DNA from: Fundidesulfovibrio putealis DSM 16056 | GTDB taxonomy: Bacteria > Desulfobacterota > Desulfovibrionia > Desulfovibrionales > Desulfovibrionaceae | DNA: 64,000 nucleotides | Reading direction: 5' to 3' | NCBI RefSeq assembly: GCF_000429325.1 | Contig: NZ_AUBQ01000016.1 | Location: 124,001 to 188,000, forward strand | Part shown: in pieces, positions 1 through 8,188 of the stretch | Numbering within the stretch: position 1 is the stretch's first letter | Layout of the letters: the number at the start of each line of letters is the position of its first letter | Position numbers and translations under genes: made by a program | The notes under the pieces: model-generated | The model's database searches: none | Told to the model about the DNA's origin: nothing | Seen by the model: only the letters and a program-made list of their open reading frames with translations

Positions 1-1383
1 GACATCCTGCCGCGCTCGGCCAAGTACACGGCCTCGGGCATGGAGTCCCTGCTCACGGGGCTTGGCAAGATAGGCAAATACATGCCTCCGTTCTTCGGCA
101 CGCCGGACGAGAAGAAGGCCCTGGCCGCCTACCTGACCGAGGGGCTTAACGGCGTAAAGCCCGCCCTGGCCCAGGGGCTCCCACAGACCGAGACCCCGGT
201 CCCGGCTTTCGACGAGTCCGCGCCCTATCTGCTGACCGCCGTGGCCGACAAGGGCATCAACATGCTCTACGACAACGGCCAGTGGACCCTGAACATCGGA
301 GCGCAGGCCATCACCGCGCACCTGCTGAAACGCGACGGCGTCCCGGCGCTTACCACCGAGGGAGTCACCCTGACCTACGCCGTGGAAGGCCAAGCCGCAG
401 GCAGCTTCAAGGCTGTCGGGAACGCCTTCCGGGCCGAGGGCATAAACGTCTCGCCGTATCCGGCGCCAGATAAGGAGAATGTCAAGGGCAAGGACGGCTT
501 CCAGCCGTATCCTCTGGCCGTGATCCAGGCCACGGACGCTTCCGGGAAGATTCTAGCCGAGACCACGCTGGTGCTGCCCGTGTCCTCGGAGCTCGGGTGC
601 AAGAATTGCCACGGCGGAACCTGGACGCACGGCGTGGCGGGCATCGCTCCGGCAACGGCCAAGGACGTGCTCAAGGGGCACGACCGCCTGAGCCTGACGG
701 ACCTCTCCAAGAAGGCCGGGCAGGTGGACTGCCGTTCCTGCCATGATGACTTCGCCACCGGGGGCAACCGCTCCCTGAACCTGTCTGCCTCGGTGCACGG
801 ACTGCACGCGGTCTATCTGGCCGGACGCGGGGCCGACGCCTGCGACATGTGCCACCCAACTGACCCCAAGGGCGCGACCCGCGCCCTGCGCGATCCCCAC
901 GCCGCCGCAGGCCTGGACTGCACCAACTGCCACGGTCCCCTGGAGGATCACGCCCTGGGGCTTTTGACCAGGGAGAAGGAACAGGGCGTGAAGGCCGCCG
1001 ATCCGCTCATCGCGCTGATAAAGCCCCGTGAATCCGACCCATCGCCGCGCGCGCCCTGGGTGAACCAGCCCAAGTGCGTCACCTGCCACGTGGGCTACAA
1101 GTCCCCTGAGCAGGCCCAGGCCTACGGAACCTGGACCAGCGGAGCCAAGGACCTGTTCAAGGCCAAGCGCGACGACCTGGACGCCATGACCTGCGCCAGC
1201 TGTCACGGCTCGGTCCATGCGCTCTATCCGGCCCGCAACCCCTACGGGAAGGACCGCGACAACCTCCAGCCCCTGCAATACCAGAAGCTGGCGCGCACCA
1301 TCGGCGGCGCGAAGAACTGCAAGGCCTGCCACACCATGGACATGGACGCGGCGGCGCACCACCCCGGCATGGGGGTGGAGTAG
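1..1383 (+). CDS. Multihaem c-type cytochrome, C-terminal part (cut by left edge)
   Basis: The frame is open from base 1 with no start that looks real; the first ATG at 40 lies inside conserved-looking sequence, so the gene begins left of the window. Seven CXXCH haem-binding motifs are visible at about residues 200, 244, 281, 307, 359, 398 and 440 of the 460 visible residues. Near the left edge a stretch reading MPPFFGT followed by a helix ending AAYL looks like the end of a class I (mono-haem) cytochrome domain whose Met is the axial ligand. The protein is therefore probably a fusion of a class I cytochrome and a seven-haem domain, exported and used in periplasmic electron transfer. A strong terminator follows. 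The electron partner cannot be judged from here. Confidence 0.85.
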   Translation, partial: DILPRSAKYTASGMESLLTGLGKIGKYMPPFFGTPDEKKALAAYLTEGLNGVKPALAQGLPQTETPVPAFDESAPYLLTAVADKGINMLYDNGQWTLNIGAQAITAHLLKRDGVPALTTEGVTLTYAVEGQAAGSFKAVGNAFRAEGINVSPYPAPDKENVKGKDGFQPYPLAVIQATDASGKILAETTLVLPVSSELGCKNCHGGTWTHGVAGIAPATAKDVLKGHDRLSLTDLSKKAGQVDCRSCHDDFATGGNRSLNLSASVHGLHAVYLAGRGADACDMCHPTDPKGATRALRDPHAAAGLDCTNCHGPLEDHALGLLTREKEQGVKAADPLIALIKPRESDPSPRAPWVNQPKCVTCHVGYKSPEQAQAYGTWTSGAKDLFKAKRDDLDAMTCASCHGSVHALYPARNPYGKDRDNLQPLQYQKLARTIGGAKNCKACHTMDMDAAAHHPGMGVE

Positions 1384-1417
1384 GGGACTCCGTTCCGGCG
1401 CGGATACTCAATGCGGA

Positions 1418-1458
1418 CGGCCTGGGCGAACTTTTGCGCCCAGGCCGTTTTCATTTTG
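1418..1458 (+). terminator. Rho-independent terminator after the cytochrome gene
   Basis: A perfect 11-bp stem (CGGCCTGGGCG at 1418-1428 with CGCCCAGGCCG at 1437-1447, 8-base loop) is followed by a T-rich run (TTTTCATTTT). It sits 35 bp after the cytochrome stop and before the toxin-antitoxin promoter. Confidence 0.85.
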
Positions 1459-1465
1459 CCCGTGG

Positions 1466-1494
1466 TTGACGAATGGGCAGATCTGCCATAATTG
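1466..1494 (+). promoter_or_regulatory. Sigma-70-type promoter with palindromic operator for higBA
   Basis: TTGACG (1466-1471) and TAATTG (1489-1494) are separated by exactly 17 bp. The spacer contains a perfect 12-bp palindrome, GGCAGATCTGCC (1476-1487). A palindrome between -35 and -10 is where a HigA-type antitoxin would bind to autoregulate its operon. The binding itself is inference. Confidence 0.6.
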
Positions 1495-1552
1495 AGTTGT
1501 GAACAAACTGGCGGCAGCCATAAGAGAACGACCATGACAACGAGGAAGAAAC

Positions 1553-1906
1553 ATGACGAAAAGCCTTTTTTGGCTGGGCGATGCCCTGCATATCCTCCGT
1601 GGGCTGCCGCCCCAGGTACGCATCGAGACAGGTGTTGCCCTTTTCGAGGTCCAGCAGGGCGGAAAACCTGATTGCGCCAAACCACTTAAGGGGCTCGGCA
1701 AGGGGATCACCGGCATTCATGAAATTGTCATGGACCACGACAAGGAAACGTACCGAAGTGTATACGTGGCCAAATTGAAGAAAGGCGTGTACGTGCTTCA
1801 CGTTTTTCACAAGAAGTCCAAACACGGCATCGGCATCCCTCGGGAGGATGTCGAGAAGATAGTCTCCCGGTATCGTCAGGCAGTAGAGAACGATAAGCCT
1901 GAGTGA
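1553..1906 (+). CDS. higB: HigB/RelE-type toxin (phage Gp49-like, DUF891)
   Basis: A 117-residue basic protein of the Gp49/HigB type: an N-terminal aliphatic helix with KPL and KGLGKGI, then the beta-sheet core with YRSVYVAKLKKGVYVLHVF and a HKKSKHGI segment, which is the usual order of this RelE-fold ribonuclease family. Known members cleave mRNA on the ribosome and are neutralised by the partner antitoxin. It is followed after 7 bp by an XRE-type antitoxin gene, giving the toxin-first order typical of higBA. The base composition looks less GC-rich than the flanking genes, consistent with transfer. Function is assigned by family resemblance and context. Confidence 0.85.
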   Translation: MTKSLFWLGDALHILRGLPPQVRIETGVALFEVQQGGKPDCAKPLKGLGKGITGIHEIVMDHDKETYRSVYVAKLKKGVYVLHVFHKKSKHGIGIPREDVEKIVSRYRQAVENDKPE

Positions 1907-1913
1907 GGTTGTC

Positions 1914-2228
1914 ATGAACGATCATATCGAAATTGGTTCGGGAAACGTCTTCGCGGATCTAGGGCTGCCTGAATCCGACGAACTCCTGTACAAGGCGGAG
2001 TTGCTCATGCGCCTTAAGCAATTGCTCAAATCCCGTGGACTGACCCAGAAAGCTGCGGCGGTGCTGTGCGGCACCGATCAGGCGACTCTTTCCAAGGTCT
2101 TTCGCGGAAGAATTGACCTCGTTTCCACGGACAGGCTCTTCAGGTGGCTCACGGCCTTGAACGTCGATGTGAGGATTGTGTTGACAGACAGGATAGCCCT
2201 CGGGCCGGGACACGTTCTGGTCTGCTGA
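1914..2228 (+). CDS. higA: HigA-type XRE antitoxin
   Basis: A 104-residue protein with a helix-turn-helix of the XRE class at about residues 32-70 (LKSRGLTQKAAAVLCGTD followed by TLSKVFRGR). Antitoxins of this class bind the cognate HigB toxin and repress the operon. The ATG at 1914 is preceded by a GTGAGG ribosome-binding site that overlaps the end of the toxin gene, so the two are translationally linked. The palindrome in the upstream promoter is the likely binding site. A strong terminator follows 22 bp after the stop, making this a self-contained two-gene unit. Confidence 0.85.
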   Translation: MNDHIEIGSGNVFADLGLPESDELLYKAELLMRLKQLLKSRGLTQKAAAVLCGTDQATLSKVFRGRIDLVSTDRLFRWLTALNVDVRIVLTDRIALGPGHVLVC

Positions 2229-2250
2229 TTGCGTCACTGCGCGTTCTCAC

Positions 2251-2284
2251 AAGCCCCGGCCAAATCGGCCGGGGCTTTTTTCGT
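2251..2284 (+). terminator. Rho-independent terminator after higBA
   Basis: The stem AAGCCCCGGCC / GGCCGGGGCTT with a short AAATC loop is followed by six T residues. It closes the toxin-antitoxin operon. Confidence 0.9.
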
Positions 2285-2385
2285 CTGTCTCCCTTGACTC
2301 GGGACGGGAAAAAAGGTGTTTTGCTGAAGTGGAAAAGTGCCTGTTCGTATCGGTCCCATCGCGGAATCAACCCGGGAGGAGAGTC

Positions 2386-2838
2386 ATGAAGAAAGCCGTC
2401 GCAGCGTGTGTCGCCGTGTTCATGTTCGCGTGTATCGCCCTGGCCCAGCAGAACGGCACCAAGGACGAGGCCGTGGCCCTGGTGAAGAAGGCCGTGGCCC
2501 AGTACAAGAGCGCGGGCAAGGACAAGACTTTCGCCGACATCAACGATCCAAAGGGGCCTTTTGTGGACCGCGACCTCTACGTTGTGGTCTACGACATGGA
2601 CGGCAATTGTCTGGCCCATGGGGCAAACGCAAAGCAAATCGGCAAAAATTTGATGGAGCTTCGCGACCCCGACGGCAAATTCTTCGTGAAGGAGCGCGTG
2701 GAACTGGGCAAGACCAAGTCTTCCTTCTGGCAGGACTACAAGTTCGTGAATCCTGTAAGCAAGCAGATTGAGAACAAGAGCATGTACATGGAAGCGGTCG
2801 ACGGCATGCTGTTCGGGTGCGGCGTGTACAGCAAGTAG
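2386..2838 (+). CDS. Secreted single-Cache-domain protein
   Basis: Start chosen at ATG 2386 because GGGAGGAG lies just upstream and the product then begins with a clear signal peptide (MKKAVAACVAVFMFACIALAQ). The mature part, about 130 residues, reads as one small-molecule-sensing Cache domain: a long helix with AVALVKKAVAQYKSAG, then DRDLYVVVYDMDGNCLAHG, NLMELRDPDGKFFV and a final strand MLFGCGVY. It has no transmembrane anchor or signalling domain of its own, so it is probably a free periplasmic binding protein. The chemoreceptor gene begins 75 bp downstream on the same strand, suggesting that it passes ligand information to that receptor; this is inference. Confidence 0.8.
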   Translation: MKKAVAACVAVFMFACIALAQQNGTKDEAVALVKKAVAQYKSAGKDKTFADINDPKGPFVDRDLYVVVYDMDGNCLAHGANAKQIGKNLMELRDPDGKFFVKERVELGKTKSSFWQDYKFVNPVSKQIENKSMYMEAVDGMLFGCGVYSK

Positions 2839-2913
2839 TCATGTCAGCCCGCCTCTTCGTCCGTCCCCGTGGAGAGGTTCGTCCCGTCATTATCGACCCA
2901 ACGGGGGGAAGAC

Positions 2914-4692
2914 ATGCCTCAGTTCTCCATCAGCCTGCGAATATACGCGGGATATTCAGTGATCATCGCCTTGTCCGTGTTCATATGGTTCATCGGGTAT
3001 TCCAATTCCTCCCGGCTTGGGCAGGAACTGGGCAACATGACCGATGTGAACATGAAGTCCCTGGCGTCGCTTAAGGATGTGCGGTTTTCCGTACGAGAGA
3101 TTATCGGCGCGCTCCGCTCCCAGCTGATTCCGGCCATCACGCCCGAATTCCGTTCGGCCCAGCGCAGGCTCTACGCCGAGAACATTGAGGCCCTCAAACA
3201 GTCCGTGGCCCGGCTGGGATCCCTGCGCGATCCTGCGAAGCCGGACGACCTGTGGCAACAGTTCCTGAAAGAGGAACAGAGCTTCCTGGCCATTGCGGGC
3301 AAACTCGAGACGACGCTGGACGAATGGAGCAAGGACACGTCCGACATCCTGCTGGGCATGGAGGTGCTGGCTCTTGCCGCCGTGGACGTGCAGAAGCAGG
3401 GTGAAGCCCTGCTGGCCGTGTTGCAACGAATTATCGCGCGCAACGACCAGCTGATAGCCGAAGACGAGAAGGACGCGAAGGAGGCGGCCAGAACCGGGCA
3501 ACGCTCAGCCCTGGGGGCATTGGTGCTGTCCGTGCTGGTGGCGGCGGTGGTGGGCTGGCTCATCACCAAAAAAATTCGTGACCCGCTCTCGGTTCTGGTG
3601 CGCTACGCGGGCGAGGTGTCCGCCGGAAACCTGGACGTGAAGGCCGAGGGGAACTTCATCGCGGAACTCGACCAGCTGAAACGCAGCCTGGAAGCCATGG
3701 TGGAAAAGCTCAAGCAGGAGATCCGCCAGGCCGAGAGCAAGTCCGCCGAGGCCGCCGAACAGGCGCTGCTGGCGGAAAAGGCGAGTTGCGAGGCGAAAAT
3801 GGCCCAGGATAACGCCGAGGCCGCGCGGCGAAGCGGCATGCTGGAGGCTGCGGGGCTTCTGGCCTCCATCGTGGAACAGGTCCTGGGCGCCCTGCAAACC
3901 CTGGACAGGCAGGTGGACAAGGCCTTCCGTGACGCGAAGGTGCAGCGGGAACGGCTGGCCGGCGCGGTGGAGACCATGGAACGCATGGACGGCACCACGC
4001 AGTTGGTCGCCAGAGGAGCCGGGGACGCAGCCTCCACAGCCGAGGACGCCCGTGCGCGCGCTCAGGAGGGGGCCGAGGTCATCAGCACGGTGGTGGACTC
4101 CATAGGTGCGGTGCAGGTCAAGGCCACCTCTCTCAAATCCAACATGACGGACCTCTCCGCAAGGGCCGAGGGCATCGGCAGGATCATGACGGTCATTTCC
4201 GACATCGCGGACCAGACCAACCTGCTGGCCCTGAATGCGGCCATCGAGGCGGCCCGGGCCGGTGACGCAGGCCGGGGGTTCGCCGTGGTGGCCGACGAGG
4301 TGCGAAAGCTCGCCGAGAAGACCATGGCCGCCACCCGCGAAGTGGCGGACTCCATCGCCGGAATCCAGGAAGGCACGAACATGAGCGGCCAGGGCGTGGA
4401 TCAGGCCGTGGAGGCCATCTCGCACGTGGCCCAGCAGGTGGACGGCGGAGGGAGCGCACTGACCAGGATCGTCAACCTGAGTCAGGACATGTCCGTACGG
4501 ATACGCCAGATAGATTCGGCAGCCGCCGAACAGAATGCGGCCAGCGGCGAGGTGAACCAGTCCATCCAGGAAATCGCCCGTTACGCGGAGGAGACCGCCG
4601 GAGCCATGGACCAGGCCAGGGAGGCTCTGGACCACCTCGGGGAACTGGTGTCCGAGTTGAGCGGGGTGATGGAAAATCTCAAGAAAAGCTGA
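2914..4692 (+). CDS. Methyl-accepting chemotaxis protein
   Basis: 592 residues starting at ATG 2914, which has a GGGGGGAA ribosome-binding site; an upstream in-frame ATG at 2869 has none. Domains in order: transmembrane helix at about 10-30; periplasmic helical (four-helix-bundle type) sensor at about 31-195; second transmembrane helix at about 196-220; HAMP; coiled coil with many Ala/Glu; and the conserved signalling hairpin at about 420-455 ([20 protein letters not shown], then [16 protein letters not shown]). It would sense a periplasmic signal and control CheA. No C-terminal CheR-docking pentapeptide is present (it ends ENLKKS). Probably co-transcribed with the secreted Cache gene before it. 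Confidence 0.95.
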   Translation: MPQFSISLRIYAGYSVIIALSVFIWFIGYSNSSRLGQELGNMTDVNMKSLASLKDVRFSVREIIGALRSQLIPAITPEFRSAQRRLYAENIEALKQSVARLGSLRDPAKPDDLWQQFLKEEQSFLAIAGKLETTLDEWSKDTSDILLGMEVLALAAVDVQKQGEALLAVLQRIIARNDQLIAEDEKDAKEAARTGQRSALGALVLSVLVAAVVGWLITKKIRDPLSVLVRYAGEVSAGNLDVKAEGNFIAELDQLKRSLEAMVEKLKQEIRQAESKSAEAAEQALLAEKASCEAKMAQDNAEAARRSGMLEAAGLLASIVEQVLGALQTLDRQVDKAFRDAKVQRERLAGAVETMERMDGTTQLVARGAGDAASTAEDARARAQEGAEVISTVVDSIGAVQVKATSLKSNMTDLSARAEGIGRIMTVISDIADQTNLLALNAAIEAARAGDAGRGFAVVADEVRKLAEKTMAATREVADSIAGIQEGTNMSGQGVDQAVEAISHVAQQVDGGGSALTRIVNLSQDMSVRIRQIDSAAAEQNAASGEVNQSIQEIARYAEETAGAMDQAREALDHLGELVSELSGVMENLKKS

Positions 4693-4711
4693 GACGTGGA
4701 AGCACAGGCAA

Positions 4712-4755
4712 TAAAAAAAGCCGCGCCGTCCTCATGGACGGCGCGGCCTTATTTA
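4712..4755. terminator. Bidirectional terminator between chemoreceptor and helicase genes
   Basis: GCCGCGCCGTC and GACGGCGCGGC form an 11-bp stem flanked by seven A on the left and TTATTTATT on the right, so it can stop both the plus-strand chemoreceptor transcript and the minus-strand helicase transcript, which converge here. Confidence 0.85.
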
Positions 4756-4763
4756 TTGCGGAA

Positions 4764-7100
4764 TTAATCCCACTCGATGCCCTTGTGCTCGTCGGGGCGG
4801 TATTCGATCTCCACGGACTTGGCAGTCTTGCCGGGGCGCTCCGCCTTGAGAGCCTTGGCCGGGCTGTCCGGGTTTTCTGGCTCCGGCGCGGGTTCGCTTC
4901 TGGGCTGTGCCTCAGCCTTGGGCTTGGCGGCTGGCTTGCGGGTGCGGGGTTTGGGCTTGGGCGCTTCCCCGCCTTCAGGGGCTTCGGCGGTTCCGGCTGC
5001 TCCTGCGGTTTCGGCTGCTCCGGGCTTAGGCGCAGCCTTCTTCGGGGCGGCCTTCCTGGGGGCGCGGGCACGGGCCGGAGCTTTCGCCTTGGCCTGCTCC
5101 TGGGGGGGGGCGTCCGAAGGCACCGTGGCGGCATCCGCCGGAACCTCGGCAGAGGCCTTTTCAGGCGTCTGCTTGCGGGGCTCGCGGGCAGGCGCGTCCT
5201 GGCCAGAGGGCTGGGCAGCAGGCTGCACAGTGGACTGGGCGGCGGGCGCTTCCCCGGAGGAGGCCGCAGCATCGGAACCGCTGGCGCTGTCCTGCGTCAT
5301 GGCTTCGGCGCTGGAGGGCTTCTTCTTGCGGCGACGGCGGCGCTTGCGCTTCTTTGCCGGCTCGCCTCCCTCGGCGACGTTGCCGGAAGCGTTCTGCAAC
5401 TCATCCGAGGCGGTGTCGAAAGCGGATTCGAAGTCGTCCTCGTCCGGCGTCTCGTCAGCGGGTGCGGTAAAGATGGAGGCTTTGGGCTTGGGCTGCGCCT
5501 TGGGAGCGGGCCTGGGCTCTGGCTTGGGTTCCGGCTTGGCCACGGGCTCGGCAGCCGGGCGCGCGGGGGCGCTGTCCTGGCGCGGTTCGCGTCGGGGCTG
5601 GCGGTCTCGGTCCCTGGAGCGCCCACGGTCGCGGTCCCTGTCACGGTCCCGGTCCCGGTCGTAATCACGCTCGCGGCGTTGTTCGCGCGGCTCCTCGGGA
5701 GCGCCTTCCGGCTGGATCTGCACGGCGTGCAGGGTGGCCTGATAGCGCTCGTCCAAAAGCAGGGCCAGGAGGGCTGCGTCCTCGGAGGCGGCCAACTCCT
5801 GCGCCAGGGGCAGGAAGCGCTGCAAGCGTACTTTCTTCAGGGGGGCGAGCGTGCGCACTTCGGCTTCCAGAAGCGCCGTGAGGCGCTCCGACACCACGGC
5901 GGACACGTCCTCGTCGGTGGGCACGGGCTTCTTGATCAGCTCGATGCCGAAGCGCTGGCCGATACGCTTCATGGCCAGCTCTTCCATGATGTTCACCAGC
6001 GTGATGGCCGTGCCGGAGGCTCCTGCGCGCCCGGTGCGGCCTGCGCGGTGCACGTAGGATTCGGGGTCCTCGGGGGTCTCGTACTGGAAGACGTGGGACA
6101 GCTCGGGGATGTCGATGCCGCGCGCGGCCACGTCGGTGGCCACCAGGAAGCGCAGGGTCCCCTTGCGCAGGCGCATGAGCACCTGCTCGCGCTTGGCCTG
6201 GGTGAGGTCGGCGGAGAGCTCCTCGGCGTCGTACCCGAAGCCCTTGAGCACTTCGGTGACGTAGTGCACGTTGGCCTTGGTGTTGGAGAAGATGATGGCC
6301 GAGGTGGGGTTCTCGATCTCCAGCAGGCGCACCAGGCAGCGGTCTTTGTCCATGCCCGGCACTTCGTAGTACACGTGCAGGATGTCCGCCACGTGGACCT
6401 GTTTGGCGGAGAGCGAGAGGAAATTCGGGTGGTCCATGAACTCTTCGGCCAGGCGCAGCACGTGGGGCGGATAGGTGGCCGAGAAGAGGAACGTGGAGAC
6501 GCGGCGCTTGGGCGGCAGGTAGCGCTTGATCTCCTTCATGTCCGGGTAGAAACCGATGGAGAGCATGCGGTCGGCTTCGTCGAACACCAGTACGCGCATG
6601 CCGTCCAGGGTGAGGTTGCGGCGCAGCAGGTGGTCCAGGATGCGGCCCGGGGTGCCCACCACCAGGTGCGCGCCCGCGCGCAGCGCGTCGGTCTGGGGGC
6701 CATAGCCCACGCCGCCGTACACGGTGGCGACTCGCAGCTCCGTGCCCTCGAAGAGCATCTCCGCCTCCATGGCCACCTGCTTGGCCAGCTCGCGGGTGGG
6801 GCAGAGGATCAGGGCCTGGGTCTGGTGGACATTGAGGTCGAGCAGATTGAAGATCGGCAGGAGGAAGGCTCCGGTCTTGCCGCTGCCGGTGCGCGACTGG
6901 ACCATGAGGTCCTGGCCGGTGAGCAGGTAGGGCAGGGACTTGGCCTGCACGGGCATGAGTCCGGGCCATCCGGCCCTGGCAACGGCTTGGCGCAGGGGTT
7001 CGGGAAGATCCTCAAGGGAAATTTCGGGAAGAGACTCCTCGGGTTCAATGAGGGTCTCGAATTCTTCGGGAGTCTGGGATTTGTCTGATGTGTTGTCCAT
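4764..7100 (-). CDS. DEAD-box ATP-dependent RNA helicase with long charged tail
   Basis: 778 residues from ATG 7100; the frame is open further upstream but nothing conserved lies there. The helicase core is complete: Walker A SRTGSGKT at about 69-76, PTRELAKQ, DEAD at 174-177, SAT at 207-209, ARGID and HRAGRTGRAG at 351-360. From about residue 480 on, the protein becomes low complexity: an Arg/Asp dipeptide tract, Ala/Pro/Lys-rich stretches, a KKRKRRRRRKKK cluster, and a short C-terminal motif around EYRPDEHKGIEWD. Such tails bind RNA and raise affinity in RhlE/CsdA-type helicases that act in ribosome assembly or mRNA turnover. The exact RNA target is unknown. It is transcribed alone. Confidence 0.93.
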   Translation of the reverse strand: MDNTSDKSQTPEEFETLIEPEESLPEISLEDLPEPLRQAVARAGWPGLMPVQAKSLPYLLTGQDLMVQSRTGSGKTGAFLLPIFNLLDLNVHQTQALILCPTRELAKQVAMEAEMLFEGTELRVATVYGGVGYGPQTDALRAGAHLVVGTPGRILDHLLRRNLTLDGMRVLVFDEADRMLSIGFYPDMKEIKRYLPPKRRVSTFLFSATYPPHVLRLAEEFMDHPNFLSLSAKQVHVADILHVYYEVPGMDKDRCLVRLLEIENPTSAIIFSNTKANVHYVTEVLKGFGYDAEELSADLTQAKREQVLMRLRKGTLRFLVATDVAARGIDIPELSHVFQYETPEDPESYVHRAGRTGRAGASGTAITLVNIMEELAMKRIGQRFGIELIKKPVPTDEDVSAVVSERLTALLEAEVRTLAPLKKVRLQRFLPLAQELAASEDAALLALLLDERYQATLHAVQIQPEGAPEEPREQRRERDYDRDRDRDRDRDRGRSRDRDRQPRREPRQDSAPARPAAEPVAKPEPKPEPRPAPKAQPKPKASIFTAPADETPDEDDFESAFDTASDELQNASGNVAEGGEPAKKRKRRRRRKKKPSSAEAMTQDSASGSDAAASSGEAPAAQSTVQPAAQPSGQDAPAREPRKQTPEKASAEVPADAATVPSDAPPQEQAKAKAPARARAPRKAAPKKAAPKPGAAETAGAAGTAEAPEGGEAPKPKPRTRKPAAKPKAEAQPRSEPAPEPENPDSPAKALKAERPGKTAKSVEIEYRPDEHKGIEWD
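5602..5676 (-). repeat. Coding micro-repeat (Arg-Asp tract of the helicase)
   Basis: GGTCCC/GGTCGC hexamer-like units repeat here and encode the alternating Arg-Asp tract of the helicase tail. In-frame hexamer expansion or contraction would change the length of the tract without breaking the gene. Confidence 0.7.
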
Positions 7101-7180
7101 GATGGCCCTGGTTTGAGTAAGAAGCACGGGGGTCGCCAAAGTGCAGACCCGCAGAGGGTATAGCTCCTTTCCATGAAAAG

Positions 7181-7212
7181 AAAAAGGCCCCTCCTCTCGA
7201 AGGGGCCTATGA
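7181..7212 (-). terminator. Terminator after the outer-membrane barrel gene
   Basis: On the minus strand AGGCCCCT and AGGGGCCT pair around a short loop and are followed by TTTTTCTTTT. It lies 24 bp after the stop of the barrel gene and before the helicase start. Confidence 0.85.
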
Positions 7213-7235
7213 GATGCAGTCGGCAAGAATGTGTT

Positions 7236-7802
7236 TTAGAAGGCGTACTTGACGGCGAGGTTGCCGCCCCAGTTGTCCGCACCCTTGTTGGAGAAGTCAC
7301 CAATGTGCTGGTAGCGTCCGGCCAACTGCATGCTGACGTTGTCGGTCAGGAAGACGTCGAAGCCCACTTCGCCCACTTCGGTCAGGTTGGAGCTGTAGCC
7401 GTTGCGCGGCACGGGAACACCTGAGAAGAAGCCGCCCAGGCCGATGCCAGCGAACACGCCGAACCTCTCGTCGTTGATGAAGTGGTAGCGCAGCATGCCG
7501 ATGGGGCTGAACGCGTTCACGGTCTCATAGTTGCCGTTGCCGCTCCAGGGGGTGCGCTTCTGGGTGATGACGTAGCCCAGGGCCTCGAAGCCCACGGAGA
7601 AGCCGTCGGCCACGAAGTAGCCCAGCTCGCCGCCGTAGCTGAACATAGAGCTGATGCGATCGTTGGAGTTGGCGTACAGGCCAACCTTCGGTTCGATGTA
7701 CACGGTCCCGGCAGTCAGGCTTTTTGCCGCCGCCAGGTTGGCGGAAAGGCCGAAGGCCAGGATCAGCCCCAAAACGAGAGATCTTTTCAATGCGCTGCTC
7801 AT
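7236..7802 (-). CDS. Outer-membrane beta-barrel protein, PagL/OmpW-like
   Basis: 188 residues with a signal peptide (about residues 1-26, cut after AAA), then alternating hydrophobic/aromatic strands and a C-terminal strand ending in Phe (NLAVKYAF), the usual signal for barrel assembly. The last part (GRYQHIGDFSNKGADNWGG) resembles the active-site region of PagL-type lipid A 3-O-deacylases, where a His-x-Ser pair is followed by an Asn-rich loop. Here the His and Ser are four residues apart rather than two, so catalysis is doubtful. A small porin-like barrel is the safer call. A GAGG ribosome-binding site precedes the ATG; the gene is monocistronic with its own terminator. Confidence 0.75.
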   Translation of the reverse strand: MSSALKRSLVLGLILAFGLSANLAAAKSLTAGTVYIEPKVGLYANSNDRISSMFSYGGELGYFVADGFSVGFEALGYVITQKRTPWSGNGNYETVNAFSPIGMLRYHFINDERFGVFAGIGLGGFFSGVPVPRNGYSSNLTEVGEVGFDVFLTDNVSMQLAGRYQHIGDFSNKGADNWGGNLAVKYAF

Positions 7803-8188
7803 GAATTCCTCCTTGAGCTGGAAACTCCAGCTGTGTCGACTTTATAAGCGGCTCCAAAGTAAAGTCAAATGCCTCAACATGAAATCATTCTTACAAAATG
7901 TTCATCGCCGCAGGATTGTCAAGCCGTAATCCGAAAGGAAACAGATGGTTATGGGGCATTAAAATCCTTGGGAATACTCCAACATCCAATGAAAGGGTAA
8001 TTAGCAGCCGAAAGCAACGCAAAGGGACACGAATGAACACGTCCTCTGCTGTATCACAAGCGATGGCGGGGTCGCGTCATGCTTGCCCAGTAACAGCCCG
8101 ATACGATAGATATTTACTGCACGCTCATGCGAGCCCCGGCTTCTCCGGGCGGCGCGGGCGCGACTCAGGAATTCCGGCCAGAGAAAAA
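7803..8188. other. Intergenic region, 386 bp, divergent promoters and a structured leader
   Basis: No gene is supported. The left third is AT-rich and should hold the promoter of the barrel gene. The part from about 7960 carries a GAAAG...ACGCAAAG stretch that recalls the core of c-di-GMP-I (GEMM) riboswitches, and a small perfect hairpin (CCCGG / CCGGG) at about 8135-8149. The similarity is incomplete. Confidence 0.4.

Noticed and set aside
5602-5676. Repeated GGTCCC-type hexamers that might suggest a CRISPR or tandem-repeat locus
   Set aside because: They encode the Arg-Asp tract of the helicase in frame; no spacers exist.
4734-7088. Plus-strand open frame of 784 codons antisense to the helicase gene
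   Set aside because: It is a GC-rich shadow frame with Gly/Leu/Arg-heavy composition and no motif; the minus-strand helicase is unambiguous.
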